A DNA stretch of 34,611 nt from an uncultured Eubacteriales bacterium (lineage in GTDB: Bacteria; Bacillota; Clostridia; Christensenellales; Aristaeellaceae). Made by a program: the position numbers and the translations under genes. The notes under the pieces are model-generated. The model had not been told where the DNA came from, ran no database searches, and saw nothing but the letters and a program-made list of their open reading frames with translations. Of this stretch, positions 1 to 10,280 are shown piece by piece; position 1 is the stretch's first letter, and each line of letters opens with the position of its first letter. The stretch covers positions 1 to 34,611 of the forward strand of contig ONRC01000052.1 in assembly GCA_900320085.1 (NCBI GenBank). The letters run 5' to 3'.

Positions 1-2200
<2,200 letters not shown>

Positions 2201-2279
2201 GTAAGCGTTCTCCTATTCTTAATATCTACAACTTCTTCTTTTCGCTAAGCCGCCTTGCGGCGCTCACGCCGCGTCCGGC

Positions 2280-2750
<471 letters not shown>

Positions 2751-2938
2751 CTAAGTTCCCTCCTCAAATTTGTCGCCGTTTCCCATCGGGCCGACCACAG
2801 CATGTCAGCATCATGCCGTTCCGGTCATCGGTGCGGGGCGCGTTCTTCAGGCGGCCTGCGGACGGATGTTCCTACCGTCCCGCGGTTCCGGCCCTTCAAA
2901 GCGCCGGGGCAGCGGCCCACAGGTATGGGGAGCGGTTC

Positions 2939-3313
2939 TTACTTCTTGGGACGCTTGGCGCCGTAGAGCGAGCGGCCCTGCATACGCTTCGCAACGCCGG
3001 CAGTATCCAGCGCGCCGCGAATGATGTGGTAACGAACGCCGGGCAGGTCGCGCACACGGCCGCCGCGGATCAGCACGACGGAGTGCTCCTGCAGGTTATG
3101 ACCGATGCCAGGAATGTAGCAGGTACCTTCGATGGAATTGGTCAGGCGGATTCTCGCAATCTTGCGCAGAGCGGAATTCGGCTTCTTGGGCGTGGTGGTT
3201 TTCACGCTCAGGCACACGCCGCGCTTTTGCGGGCACCCTTGCAGGATGGGCGCGGTTGACTTGTTGACAACCTTTTCTCTTCCCTTGCGGATCAACTGAT
3301 TGATCGTTGGCAT
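2939..3313 (-). CDS. rpsL: 30S ribosomal protein S12
   Basis: Decoding-centre protein of the 30S subunit, 124 residues. The conserved blocks [21 protein letters not shown] (residues 39-51) and [16 protein letters not shown] are intact. The chain is the short form without the insertion seen in Bacillus S12, so it numbers like the E. coli protein. Residue 88, a lysine in E. coli (GGRVKDLPG), is arginine here (GGRVRDLPG); K88R is a known streptomycin-resistance substitution. Lysine 43 is kept. AGGAGG stands at 3321-3326, eight bases before the ATG. Upstream there is an unusual hairpin-filled gap and then the L7Ae-like gene. Confidence 0.98.
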   Translation of the reverse strand: MPTINQLIRKGREKVVNKSTAPILQGCPQKRGVCLSVKTTTPKKPNSALRKIARIRLTNSIEGTCYIPGIGHNLQEHSVVLIRGGRVRDLPGVRYHIIRGALDTAGVAKRMQGRSLYGAKRPKK

Positions 3314-3402
3314 GGAAGCACCTCCTATATATTTCGGAGCCGGGTTTACGGTCTCCTCCTATAACACCCCCGCAACCCTCGGAGGTATATAGTCAAACTT
3401 TG

Positions 3403-3578
3403 CGAATGAAAGTCCGCGAAGCGGTCTTTCATTCGGAGCATCAATTTCCTGTAAAATCGGCGTCAGAGCCGCCTGATTTTACGGCCGGAAATTGATAGTG
3501 GAAGCGGCTTACAGCCGCTCCTCGAACCGGCGGAGCCGGTCCTGCGGATTGAGGTCGAAGGCTTGGCCAGCCTTCGAC
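3403..3578. repeat. Cluster of five adjacent palindromes between the L7Ae-like gene and rpsL
   Basis: Almost every base here belongs to a stem. (1) GAATGAAAG 3404-3412 pairs with CTTTCATTC 3426-3434, with CCGC/GCGG inside. (2) ATCAATTTCC 3440-3449 pairs with GGAAATTGAT 3487-3496, enclosing GTAAAATC 3451-3458 with GATTTTAC 3475-3482 and GGCG/CGCC. (3) AGCGGC 3503-3508 with GCCGCT 3514-3519. (4) ACCGGC 3526-3531 with GCCGGT 3535-3540. (5) GTCGAAGGCT 3554-3563 with AGCCTTCGAC 3569-3578. None has a T-run that would make it an obvious terminator for the minus-strand operon. I see no protein gene in the 3314-3607 gap. Confidence 0.8.
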
Positions 3579-3607
3579 GTATCTGACAAGTTAGATTGCT
3601 CGATGCG

Positions 3608-3868
3608 TCAATCCGGTACTTGGTTCTTTCTGATCGCCGCGGCGGCGGAGGGCACGTCCACCCGGCACAGCGCGGCCAATTCTTCCATGGTGGCCACCAG
3701 CCGGACGGGAACGGAATTTGCTTCCGCTTCCTTTTCCACCTGCTGTCTCAGGCGCGGGTCCGCGTCCATGGCGACAAACACCATGTCGGCGTCCTGCTCC
3801 TTCACTGCGCGCAGCGTCTGCCGCACGCCCACCACGCGCATGGCGCGTTTTTTCAGCCGTTCGGGCAT
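3608..3868 (-). CDS. L7Ae/L30e-family ribosomal protein (YbxF/RplGB-like)
   Basis: An 86-residue protein starting MPERLKKRAMRVVGVRQTLR, with the family pattern GxxQTLRAVKEQDADMVFVAMDADP and a C-terminal AALCRVDVPSAAAAI block. Family members bind kink-turn RNA; the Bacillus homologue YbxF is encoded directly before rpsL, the same position as here. The frame extends further upstream, but GGAGG at 3878-3882 is placed nine bases before this ATG (3866-3868), so I use this start rather than the longer one. rpoC is not upstream; an AlaX-like gene is. A promoter with TTGACA lies at 3932-3961. Binding to the hairpins downstream in its own operon is possible but only an inference. Confidence 0.85.
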   Translation of the reverse strand: MPERLKKRAMRVVGVRQTLRAVKEQDADMVFVAMDADPRLRQQVEKEAEANSVPVRLVATMEELAALCRVDVPSAAAAIRKNQVPD

Positions 3869-3877
3869 GTGTTCCAT

Positions 3878-3882
3878 CCTCC
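3878..3882 (-). promoter_or_regulatory. Ribosome binding site that sets the L7Ae-like start
   Basis: GGAGG on the minus strand, nine bases before the ATG at 3868 and directly after which an in-frame ATG (3877) would have no room for an RBS. It excludes the longer 101-residue reading. Confidence 0.8.
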
Positions 3883-3931
3883 GAAACAGATCAAAGAACA
3901 CCGTTGACCGCACATTGCAGCCAACTATACT

Positions 3932-3961
3932 ATATTATCACAAAACTAAAGGAATTGTCAA
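3932..3961 (-). promoter_or_regulatory. Sigma-A type promoter of the L7Ae-rpsL-rpsG-fusA-tuf operon
   Basis: On the minus strand TTGACA (3956-3961) is followed after 18 bases by TAATAT (3932-3937). It lies about 60 bases before the L7Ae-like start, in an AT-rich gap (3869-4092) with no gene. It is the only strong promoter seen ahead of this operon. Confidence 0.7.
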
Positions 3962-4092
3962 CGTTTTTTCCAAGGGAAAAGCGGGACAATTCCTTACTTT
4001 TTTGCGTTTTATTCAGCCCTGTGAGCAATCCGGAAAAAACCCTGCCAGCAGGTACAAAAGAAAAACGAACCGGAAAGCAAATTCCAAATTTT

Positions 4093-5259
4093 CTAATTCG
4101 CAATGAGTTCTATAGTTTTTTTCAATATGTTCTGATCCGTGCTGCTGCCCTGGGCCATGTCCGGTTTTCCGCCGCCTCTGGCCCCCGATGCGCGAAGCAG
4201 CGCGGCCATATCCAGCTTGACCTCGTTCCCCCGGGCGAACACCAGCATCCGGGCGTCTGCCTTGGGGCAGGAAAGCAGGACAATGGCATCCTGTTCTTTG
4301 GTCAGCTCCGACGCGGCTTTGAGCAACGTATCATGATCCGCAAAAGGCAGATGGCCTGCATATAGGTTACCCTGCCTTTCGGAACGCAGGATGTGCAAAG
4401 CGGCCAGGGCAAGCCGTTCCTTCAAATCCTTTTGCTGGATCAGGGCGCTTTCCCGCTCCCTTCGCAGGGCGTCCGGCGCGGTATCCAGATCCGCCGACAG
4501 GAGCGCCGCCATATCACCGGCAGCGTCAAAGGCCTTCCGAAAAAGGCGCGTCGCCCGCATCCCTGCCGCGAAGCACAGGCGCATATTGCCCCGGGAGGGC
4601 GTGCAAGAGATAATCTTGATCGGGCCGATCTGACCGGTGGTGGACGGGTGCGTGCCGCCGCAGGGCACCATTTCATAATCTCCCATGGCGACCATGCGCA
4701 CGTGTTCCTTCACCGTAGGCTTTTTCCGGGCGGGCAGGGTTTCCAGCTCTTCCGGCGTGGGAAACCAGCAGCGGATGGGGTCGTCCTGCTGAACACGGCG
4801 GTTGACGGTATCCTCCAGCGCTGTGATTTCATCGGGGGTCAGGTGGGTACGGCCATCCGGCAGGGTCATGTCGATGGTGCTGTTTTCCCTGCCCAGGTGC
4901 AGCCCGATGGTCACGCCGCCGAACAGCTGCCACGCGGCCCCCGCCAGCATGTGGTCGCCCGCGTGCTGCTGCATATGGTCGAAGCGCCGCTCCCAGTCGA
5001 TTTTCCCGTGCGCCTTCTCCCCCACGCTCACCGGGCCATCCAGCTTGTGCCAGACCACGCCATTCTCCACCTCAACATCGGTGACATGGAGTATTCGCTC
5101 TCCAATCGTCCAGTCACCCGTGTCATACGGCTGTCCCCCGGACGTGGGGTAAAACGCCGAGCGGTTTAGCGCCGCCCAGCCATTGGAACGGATTTCTATG
5201 ACTTCTCCGTCAAATTCCGTCAGGTATGCGTTGTCATAATACAGTCGTTCTGTTATCAT
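4093..5259 (-). CDS. Alanyl-tRNA editing protein AlaX-L type (AlaRS editing plus DHHA1 domains)
   Basis: A 388-residue free-standing relative of the AlaRS editing domain; such proteins hydrolyse mischarged Ser- or Gly-tRNA(Ala). The N-terminal part has RSAFYPTSGGQP (about residues 33-44), typical of the family. The zinc-binding pairs are present: HAGDH (H99, H103) and CGGTH (C200, H204). A C-terminal DHHA1 domain ends with GARGGGKPDMAQGS near residues 359-372. The aminoacylation domain of AlaRS is absent, so this is an editing factor and not a synthetase. The start has GAGG about eight bases upstream. It is alone on its strand between two gaps, one of which (5260-5591) holds a repeat element. 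Confidence 0.9.
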   Translation of the reverse strand: MITERLYYDNAYLTEFDGEVIEIRSNGWAALNRSAFYPTSGGQPYDTGDWTIGERILHVTDVEVENGVVWHKLDGPVSVGEKAHGKIDWERRFDHMQQHAGDHMLAGAAWQLFGGVTIGLHLGRENSTIDMTLPDGRTHLTPDEITALEDTVNRRVQQDDPIRCWFPTPEELETLPARKKPTVKEHVRMVAMGDYEMVPCGGTHPSTTGQIGPIKIISCTPSRGNMRLCFAAGMRATRLFRKAFDAAGDMAALLSADLDTAPDALRRERESALIQQKDLKERLALAALHILRSERQGNLYAGHLPFADHDTLLKAASELTKEQDAIVLLSCPKADARMLVFARGNEVKLDMAALLRASGARGGGKPDMAQGSSTDQNILKKTIELIAN

Positions 5260-5298
5260 GGAAAGCCTCTTTTTTATGTGTCTATATGATGAAAAAAA

Positions 5299-5575
5299 GG
5301 CACTTTAAATCACGATACAAAAGCCTTCCCCTCGCAGGGGAAGGTGGGCCGCGCGGAATCAAGATGGAGAGATAAGTCAAGCGATTTCGCGCGGCTCGGA
5401 TGAGGTGAACTCACCCCTTGGAATGCAAACATGTTAGGAAAAGGTAAACCTCATCCGTTAGGCGCGAATTTACTTGATCACACTACCTATATTGTCTCCG
5501 CGCCTGACACCTTCCCCTGCGAGGGGAAGGCTTTTGGGGACGCTTTTTCTACTTGTCTTTGTGAATTAAAGTGCC
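5299..5575. mobile_element. MITE-like element with 15-base terminal inverted repeats, copy 1
   Basis: GGCACTTTAAATCAC (5299-5313) faces GTGAATTAAAGTGCC (5561-5575); 14 of 15 bases match as an inverted repeat. The interior is the 217-base palindromic module at 5319-5535. No open frame of its own, no transposase. The same ends frame two other elements in this window (15658-15961 and 25600-26041). No clear target-site duplication was seen. It fills most of the 332-base gap between the AlaX-like gene and the EstB-like gene. Confidence 0.65.
5319..5535 (+). repeat. Palindromic module CCTTCCCC family, copy 1
   Basis: Begins AAAAGCCTTCCCCTCGCAGG and ends with its inverse, GAGGGGAAGGCTTTT, so the ends pair over about 27 bases. 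Inside are three further pairings: GCCGCGCG with CGCGCGGC, CGGATGAGGT with ACCTCATCCG, and GGCGCGAA with TCCGCGCC. The whole could fold as a multibranched, cloverleaf-like structure. Copy 2 is at 8298-8515 in the same orientation, copy 3 at 15686-15941 inverted. Confidence 0.85.
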
Positions 5576-5591
5576 CAATAAGCAACGCCAT

Positions 5592-6719
5592 TTACAGCCC
5601 TTTATACAGCAAATCCCGGATCGTGGGATGGATCACATCGTAGGCATAGCCGAAGGAACGCACGTGCATGGCGAAGAAGGCGGACAGATGGTTGACCGGG
5701 TCGATCATGGCGTAGGAGCAGGCCGCGCCGTCCCAGCCGAATTCGCCCAGCTGTCCCCGCCCGCCCAGGGGCAGAGCGGTGATCCGGGTGCGCACGCCCA
5801 GGCCATAGGAATAGCCCAGGCGCTTCCAGGCGTCGAAGGACTGGCGGCTCTTGGGGCCAAGCTGATTAGCGCTCCAAAGCTGGATCATTTCGGGAGAAAG
5901 AATGTGCTTGCCGTCCGCCGACTGTCCGCCGCAGGCGATGGCGTCCAGGAATGTGATCAGGTCGTGCACGTCGCCGATGAGGCCCGCGCCGCCGCTTTCG
6001 TAGTTGGGCGTAAAGTGGAACCAATTGTCGTTGGCGTCCATGGGGGTGAAAGTATTGTCCTCATGGTGCATCACCTGCACCGCCTGGCGGGCGTTCAGTT
6101 CCTCCGTCAGGGTAAAGGACAGGGTGTTCAGGCCCAGCGGCAGATAAATGCTTTCCTTTAAATATGCAGAGAATTTCTGCCCGGACACCGCTTCGATCAC
6201 CGCGGCCAGCACGTCGTGGCTCAGGCTGTATTGGAAGTTTTCACCAGGTTCAAAATCCAGCGGCTCCCTGGCCAGGGCGTCCACGATCTGCCGGGTGGTG
6301 GCCTGGCGGTTGGTTTCCTTCAGCACCGCCTGAATTTCCGGGGCGTCCAGGTTGTAGTTCAGTCCGCTCTGCATGCTCATCAGGTGGCGGATGGTCATCG
6401 TCCGTTTCGCCGGGCGAACCTTCTCCCCGTCCTTCACGGTCATGCTGGCAAAGGCGGGCAGATAATCGCTCACCGGATCGTCCAGGTTCATTTTCCCCCG
6501 CTCGATCAATTGCATCGCGGCGCAGGTGGTAAACAGCTTGGTGCAGGAAAAGAGCCAATAGGTGTCGTCCGGTTTCACGGGCTGGGTTTTGGCCGCGTCC
6601 CGATAGCCCGCGCTGTGGCGATAGACCTGCTTGTGATCCTGATAGATCGCCATATCGCACCCCGGCACGCCCAGGGCAGGAATGGAATCCAGATAAGCCG
6701 TCAGTTCCGTAAAGTCCAT
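5592..6719 (-). CDS. Serine beta-lactamase-fold hydrolase, EstB-like
   Basis: A 375-residue member of the class C beta-lactamase/esterase superfamily. The catalytic SxxK motif is S58-C-T-K61. The second motif is Y164-S-L rather than the Y-x-N of true beta-lactamases, and near the C-terminus there is W329-D-G instead of KTG; both patterns are typical of EstB-type esterases, so activity on esters or D-amino-acid amides is likelier than antibiotic hydrolysis. No signal peptide, so it is probably cytoplasmic. The frame is open for another 41 codons upstream, but AGGAGA at 6728-6733 is spaced eight bases from the chosen ATG (6717-6719). It follows the zinc-ribbon gene by 22 bases, in an operon with the GH27 galactosidase. 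Confidence 0.85.
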   Translation of the reverse strand: MDFTELTAYLDSIPALGVPGCDMAIYQDHKQVYRHSAGYRDAAKTQPVKPDDTYWLFSCTKLFTTCAAMQLIERGKMNLDDPVSDYLPAFASMTVKDGEKVRPAKRTMTIRHLMSMQSGLNYNLDAPEIQAVLKETNRQATTRQIVDALAREPLDFEPGENFQYSLSHDVLAAVIEAVSGQKFSAYLKESIYLPLGLNTLSFTLTEELNARQAVQVMHHEDNTFTPMDANDNWFHFTPNYESGGAGLIGDVHDLITFLDAIACGGQSADGKHILSPEMIQLWSANQLGPKSRQSFDAWKRLGYSYGLGVRTRITALPLGGRGQLGEFGWDGAACSYAMIDPVNHLSAFFAMHVRSFGYAYDVIHPTIRDLLYKGL

Positions 6720-6741
6720 ATGCTCCGTCTCCTTTTTTCTT

Positions 6742-6963
6742 TTACCGCTGGGCCGATGCGTCTGGTTCATTGGTGAACAAGGTGCATCCGGTCTGCTTGA
6801 AATAACGGATTCTTTCCAATATATCTTCTTCCTTGACTTCAAAGTAAGCGGCCAGGCAGGGGACGCAGTAAAACTTCGCCGTGCCGCGGTTGATGAGCTT
6901 TTTCGTCACGGCGATTTCATCCCGCGTCACCGGCCTTCCGCAGGAAACGCATACTTCGCTCAT
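6742..6963 (-). CDS. Small zinc-ribbon protein of unknown function
   Basis: A 73-residue protein with two CxxC pairs, C5/C8 (VCVSCG) and C33/C36 (FYCVPCL), which should bind one zinc ion. The rest is charged, with a helix-like segment EEDILERIRYFKQTGC that adds one more cysteine. I do not recognise a named family. Its ATG overlaps the stop of the alpha-galactosidase gene in the pattern ATGA (6960-6963), so translation is probably coupled, and the EstB-like gene starts 22 bases after it. It is therefore a middle gene of a three-gene operon. Its function is unknown; a regulatory or structural role is equally possible. Confidence 0.75.
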   Translation of the reverse strand: MSEVCVSCGRPVTRDEIAVTKKLINRGTAKFYCVPCLAAYFEVKEEDILERIRYFKQTGCTLFTNEPDASAQR

Positions 6964-8141
6964 GCCGGAACAATCTTCGCCAGCAGCACACGGCAGGCGT
7001 GAGCGGGCAGCATCACATGGTAGTAATCCCGATGCACGCCCAGGTCTTCCCCGGTGATGGCGTCGGTCAGGTGCAGGCCCAGACCGCTTCCGTAGGGCAG
7101 ACCCGCGTCGGCGAAGATGAAGGGCAGCTCGCCGGATTTCGGGGCGAAGTTGAAGTAACCGATAGCAAACTCCCCGTCGCTCATGTGCTTGAACAGGGTC
7201 AGGCCGGAATCGGGATACTCATGCCACCAGCTGCCGGTTTCGGGGTCGTACTCGGTGTTCAGCACCCGGCCCCGGTACACGGGATAGGGCACGCGGCATT
7301 CCGCGTCCTGGCTGATGCACAGCAGGCCCTTGTTCAGCACCAGCTTTTCGGCAAACTCGCGCATGTTCCTCACGTCGCCGCCCAGCATCAGCGGCGCGCC
7401 CAGCATGCACCACAGGGCGAACTGGGTCTGATAGTCCGTGTCGGTGCAGGCGTCGCCCAGGGCCACGTTGCCCTTGCCGTACATGCCCACGGTGAGCATA
7501 TCAATGTCGTTGAAGCACTGGGGGCCGCTCATGCAGAAGTTGTCCAGCTGCGACCGGGCGATGTTGGAGAAGGACTTGAAGTTGTCCTGAATATCGCCGG
7601 TGGAGCGGTACATGTGCACGCCGATGGACTTCATCCACTGCCAGGGCGCGTCGGTGCCCCAGTTGCAGGCGGCGAACAGGATGTCGCGGCCCGAGGCTTT
7701 CAGGGCCAGGGACATGGTGGCGTAGCGGTTCTTGCCGTCGCCGCTGGCCGGGAAGTTGCAGAAGTCGTATTTCAGATAGTCCACGCCCCACTCCGCGAAG
7801 GTGCGGGCGTCGATAAATTCATGGTCGTAGGAGGAGGGGTAGCCCGCGCAGGTCTGCACCCCGGCGCAGGAATACATGCCGAACTTGAAGCCCAGGGAGT
7901 GGACGTAATCCGCCAGGTCCTTCATTCCATGCGGGAACTTATCCGGGTCAGGCACCAGACGGCCTTCGCTGTCGCGCTCCTTCAGGCTCCAGCAGTCGTC
8001 GATCACAATGTACTGATACCCGGCTTTCAGGTATCCCTTTTCCTTCATGGTGTTCGCGGTTTCCCGGATCAGGGCGTCGGAAATGTTTGAACCGAACGTG
8101 TTCCAGCTGTTCCAGCCCATGGGCGGGGTCAAAAGATTCAT
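6960..8141 (-). CDS. Alpha-galactosidase, glycoside hydrolase family 27
   Basis: Retaining glycosidase that removes terminal alpha-galactose. The 393-residue protein starts MNLLTPPMGWNSWNTFG and contains the family signature YIVIDDCW (44-51). By alignment to human alpha-galactosidase A, the nucleophile is D126 in YLKYDFCNF and the acid/base is D183 in YRSTGDIQD, with R179 beside it. The usual WNDPDML segment reads FNDIDML here. There is no signal peptide, so it should act on imported oligosaccharides in the cytoplasm. GGAGG lies eight bases before the ATG, and a strong promoter is at 8182-8211. First gene of an operon with the zinc-ribbon and EstB-like genes. Confidence 0.92.
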   Translation of the reverse strand: MNLLTPPMGWNSWNTFGSNISDALIRETANTMKEKGYLKAGYQYIVIDDCWSLKERDSEGRLVPDPDKFPHGMKDLADYVHSLGFKFGMYSCAGVQTCAGYPSSYDHEFIDARTFAEWGVDYLKYDFCNFPASGDGKNRYATMSLALKASGRDILFAACNWGTDAPWQWMKSIGVHMYRSTGDIQDNFKSFSNIARSQLDNFCMSGPQCFNDIDMLTVGMYGKGNVALGDACTDTDYQTQFALWCMLGAPLMLGGDVRNMREFAEKLVLNKGLLCISQDAECRVPYPVYRGRVLNTEYDPETGSWWHEYPDSGLTLFKHMSDGEFAIGYFNFAPKSGELPFIFADAGLPYGSGLGLHLTDAITGEDLGVHRDYYHVMLPAHACRVLLAKIVPA

Positions 8142-8181
8142 ATTATTTCCTCCATTCGTTGTGCGTGGTGATATTGGAAGA

Positions 8182-8211
8182 ATTATATCACAAGTGAAGC
8201 AGGTTGTTCAA
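8182..8211 (-). promoter_or_regulatory. Sigma-A type promoter of the GH27 operon
   Basis: TTGAAC (8206-8211) and a perfect TATAAT (8182-8187) separated by 18 bases on the minus strand, about 40 bases before the galactosidase ATG. No obvious operator or cre-like palindrome was seen beside it. Confidence 0.75.
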
Positions 8212-8297
8212 TATGCTTTTCATGAATGATCGTTTCCCTAATAAATCTGTTCAGCCATTTATATGTGCATGGACGCTTAAACCTGTAAACCGTTCCC

Positions 8298-8515
8298 AAA
8301 AGCCTTCCCCTCGCAGGGGAAGGTGAGCCGCGCGGAATCAAGATTGACAGAAAAATCAAGCCAATTCGCGCGGCTCGGATGAGGTGAACTCACCCGTTGG
8401 AATGTAAACATGTATGGGAAAAGGAGCACCTCATTCGTCAGGCGCGAACTTGCTTGATCACGTTTTCCATCTTAGTTCCGCGCCTGACACCTTCCCCTGC
8501 GAGGGGAAGGCTTTT
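8298..8515 (+). repeat. Palindromic module CCTTCCCC family, copy 2
   Basis: 218 bases, same orientation as copy 1 and nearly the same sequence: complementary ends AAAAGCCTTCCCC / GGGGAAGGCTTTT and the same internal stems (GCCGCGCG, GGATGAGGT, GGCGCGAA). Unlike copies 1 and 3 it is not framed by the GGCACTTTAA terminal repeats. It lies in a 620-base gap (8142-8761) with no protein gene; the rest of the gap holds the GH27 promoter on the left, an AT-rich stretch, and the dnaB operon terminator on the right. Confidence 0.85.
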
Positions 8516-8690
8516 GGTCCCGTCTTTCTTGCTTGTGTTACAGAGTTGCAGTATCCTCGAAAAGATGTAACTGGACAATCTTCCTTGAAAAAAGTTTCAT
8601 TCCCTTTTATATAATATAATTTCATTGTTTGTGGTGAATAATTCCCATTTCCGGAATCTCTCCTGACATATAATAGCAGATTTGTGGTGA

Positions 8691-8732
8691 ATAAAAGCAG
8701 CACTCACTGTTTCCTGTACAAGTGGATGCTGC
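8691..8732 (-). terminator. Rho-independent terminator of the YybS-rplI-dnaB operon
   Basis: On the minus strand GCAGCA (8727-8732) pairs with TGCTGC (8697-8702), extended inward by ACT/AGT pairs, and is followed by TTTTATT. It starts 30 bases after the dnaB stop codon. Confidence 0.7.
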
Positions 8733-8761
8733 CTGTCAATCTGTTTTTCCCGGCCATCTGG

Positions 8762-10114
8762 TCACATTTCCTCATTGGCCAGATTGTCAAACAAGGTAAA
8801 TTCGCCCAGCCAGGCCAGCTTGACCGTGCCCAGAGGGCCGTTTCTCTGTTTGGCGATGATAACCTCGGCGATATTGTCCGGGGTCTGTTCGTCGCGCTTA
8901 TAGTAGGCTTCGCGGTGCAGGAACATGACCACGTCGGCGTCCTGCTCGATAGAGCCGGAGTCGCGCAGGTCGCTCAGCATCGGCCGGATGCCGCTGCCGC
9001 CGCGCTTTTCGTTGGCGCGGGACAGCTGGGCGCAGGCCACCAGCGGCACCTTCAATTCCTGGGCGATGGCCTTCAGGCTTCGGGAAATGTTGCTGACCTC
9101 CACCTGGCGGCTCTCAGCCTTGGTGTCGGAGCCCATGAGCTGCAGATAGTCCACCACGATCAGGTCCAGCCCGTGGTCCATCATCAGCCTGCGGCAGCGG
9201 GAGCGAAGCTGTCCCGGGGTCAAACCAGAGGTGTCGTCAATGTACATTTCGCTGGCGGACAGCGGCGCGATGGTGCGGGCCAGCTTCATCCAATCCTCGT
9301 CCCGGAGCTGGCCCCGGCGCACGAGCTGCATATTCACCCGGGCGTCGCCGCACAGGATACGCATGGCGATCTGCTCCCGGGGCATTTCCAGGGAAAACAC
9401 CGCCACCTTGAAGCCCTTGCGCACGGCATGGGACGCCATGTTGATGGCGAAGGAGGTTTTGCCCATGGAGGGACGCGCGCCCACCAGGATCAGTTCGCCG
9501 CCGTGCAGGCCGGTGAGCAGGTTGTCCAGGCCGTAGAAGCCCGTGGGCACGCCGCTGACCCCGCCCTTGAGGCGGGCCAATTCTTCCATCTGCTCATAGG
9601 TGCGGGTGAGCACCTCGCGGATGTGCTGCAATTCCTCGCCGCCATCCCGCTGCATCACGATGTCGAATATTTTCTTTTCCGCCATGGCCAGCACCTGGGG
9701 CAAGTCCTGCTCCTGGGCGTAGCTGGCCTGGGAGATTTCGCCGGACGCGGTGATCAGCCGCCGCAGGGTGGACTTTTCCGCCACGATGCGGATATAGTCC
9801 TTCACGTTGGCAGTGGTGGGCACGAACTGGGTCAGCTCGATCAGATATTCGATACCGCCGACGCCGGGCAGCGTGCCGCGCTTGCTCAGCTCCGCGTTCA
9901 TCGTCACCAGGTCGATGGCGGAATGTTGGTCGGAAAGCGCCTTCGCGGCCTCGAAAATCGCCTGGTGCGCAGGCACGTAGAAGTCGTCCTTCACCAGGAT
10001 TTCCAGCGCCGTTGACACCGCGTTGCCGTTTTGCAGCATGGCGCCAAGCACCGAGCGTTCCGCTTCGGTGCTGTGAGGCGGGATGGGGGCGAAGGCTGCG
10101 GCGGGAGAGTCCAT
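8762..10114 (-). CDS. dnaB: Replicative DNA helicase DnaB
   Basis: Hexameric RecA-fold helicase that unwinds the replication fork (named DnaC in Bacillus). The N-terminal DnaB domain runs from HSTEAERSVLGAML (residues 14-27) to about 120; the ATPase domain has Walker A GARPSMGKTS at 212-221, a Walker B region DLIVVDYLQLM, and a C-terminal block GSIEQDADVVMFLHR. Length 450 residues is normal. The frame is open 25 codons further up, through a purine-rich repeat, but GAGGGG at 10123-10128 fits the ATG at 10112-10114. It is the last gene of an operon after rplI; the 166-base gap between them holds a large inverted repeat. Confidence 0.97.
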   Translation of the reverse strand: MDSPAAAFAPIPPHSTEAERSVLGAMLQNGNAVSTALEILVKDDFYVPAHQAIFEAAKALSDQHSAIDLVTMNAELSKRGTLPGVGGIEYLIELTQFVPTTANVKDYIRIVAEKSTLRRLITASGEISQASYAQEQDLPQVLAMAEKKIFDIVMQRDGGEELQHIREVLTRTYEQMEELARLKGGVSGVPTGFYGLDNLLTGLHGGELILVGARPSMGKTSFAINMASHAVRKGFKVAVFSLEMPREQIAMRILCGDARVNMQLVRRGQLRDEDWMKLARTIAPLSASEMYIDDTSGLTPGQLRSRCRRLMMDHGLDLIVVDYLQLMGSDTKAESRQVEVSNISRSLKAIAQELKVPLVACAQLSRANEKRGGSGIRPMLSDLRDSGSIEQDADVVMFLHREAYYKRDEQTPDNIAEVIIAKQRNGPLGTVKLAWLGEFTLFDNLANEEM

Positions 10115-10122
10115 GCGGGTTT

Positions 10123-10128
10123 CCCCTC
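10123..10128 (-). promoter_or_regulatory. Ribosome binding site that sets the DnaB start
   Basis: GAGGGG on the minus strand, eight bases before the ATG at 10114. The alternative upstream start would begin inside the repeat arm at 10148-10183 and add residues not found in DnaB. Confidence 0.7.
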
Positions 10129-10147
10129 TTTCGACAGAAAATGATAA

Positions 10148-10274
10148 GAGAGGTAGGAAGTAGGAGGTAGGAGGTAGGAGGTTTATCAAGTCAAATGCTT
10201 ATTGCGTTTGCTTTATAGCACTTCACAGCATTCGCTTGAAAAACTTCCTACCTCCTACTTCCTACCTCCTACCT
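10148..10274. repeat. Inverted repeat of GTAGGAGG-type units between rplI and dnaB
   Basis: The left arm 10148-10183 consists of tandem 7-base units GTAGGAG/GTAGGAA; the right arm 10240-10274 is the complement of the same units (CCTACCTCCTACTTCC). The arms can pair over about 34 bases around a loop of about 56 bases. Each unit contains a Shine-Dalgarno-like GGAGG in one strand. The structure would sit in the operon mRNA just before the dnaB RBS. Confidence 0.85.
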
Positions 10275-10280
10275 GCGTTT

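Noticed and set aside
4026..4062. Terminator of the AlaX-like gene (CCTG..CAGG followed by GTTTTTT)
   Set aside because: The stem is only four to five pairs with a minimal loop; too weak to call.
5592..6719. Antibiotic-resistance beta-lactamase
   Set aside because: SxxK is present, but Y-S-L and W-D-G replace Y-x-N and KTG, and there is no signal peptide; EstB-type esterase is likelier.
6999..8090. 363-codon frame opposite the GH27 gene
   Set aside because: Antisense shadow; the minus-strand GH27 protein has all catalytic motifs.
8684..10015. 443-codon frame opposite dnaB
   Set aside because: Antisense shadow of DnaB, histidine/glutamine-rich, no family resemblance.
10148..10274. Possible CRISPR array from regular GTAGGAGG units
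   Set aside because: Units are only 7 bases without spacers, and the two blocks are inverted; no cas genes.
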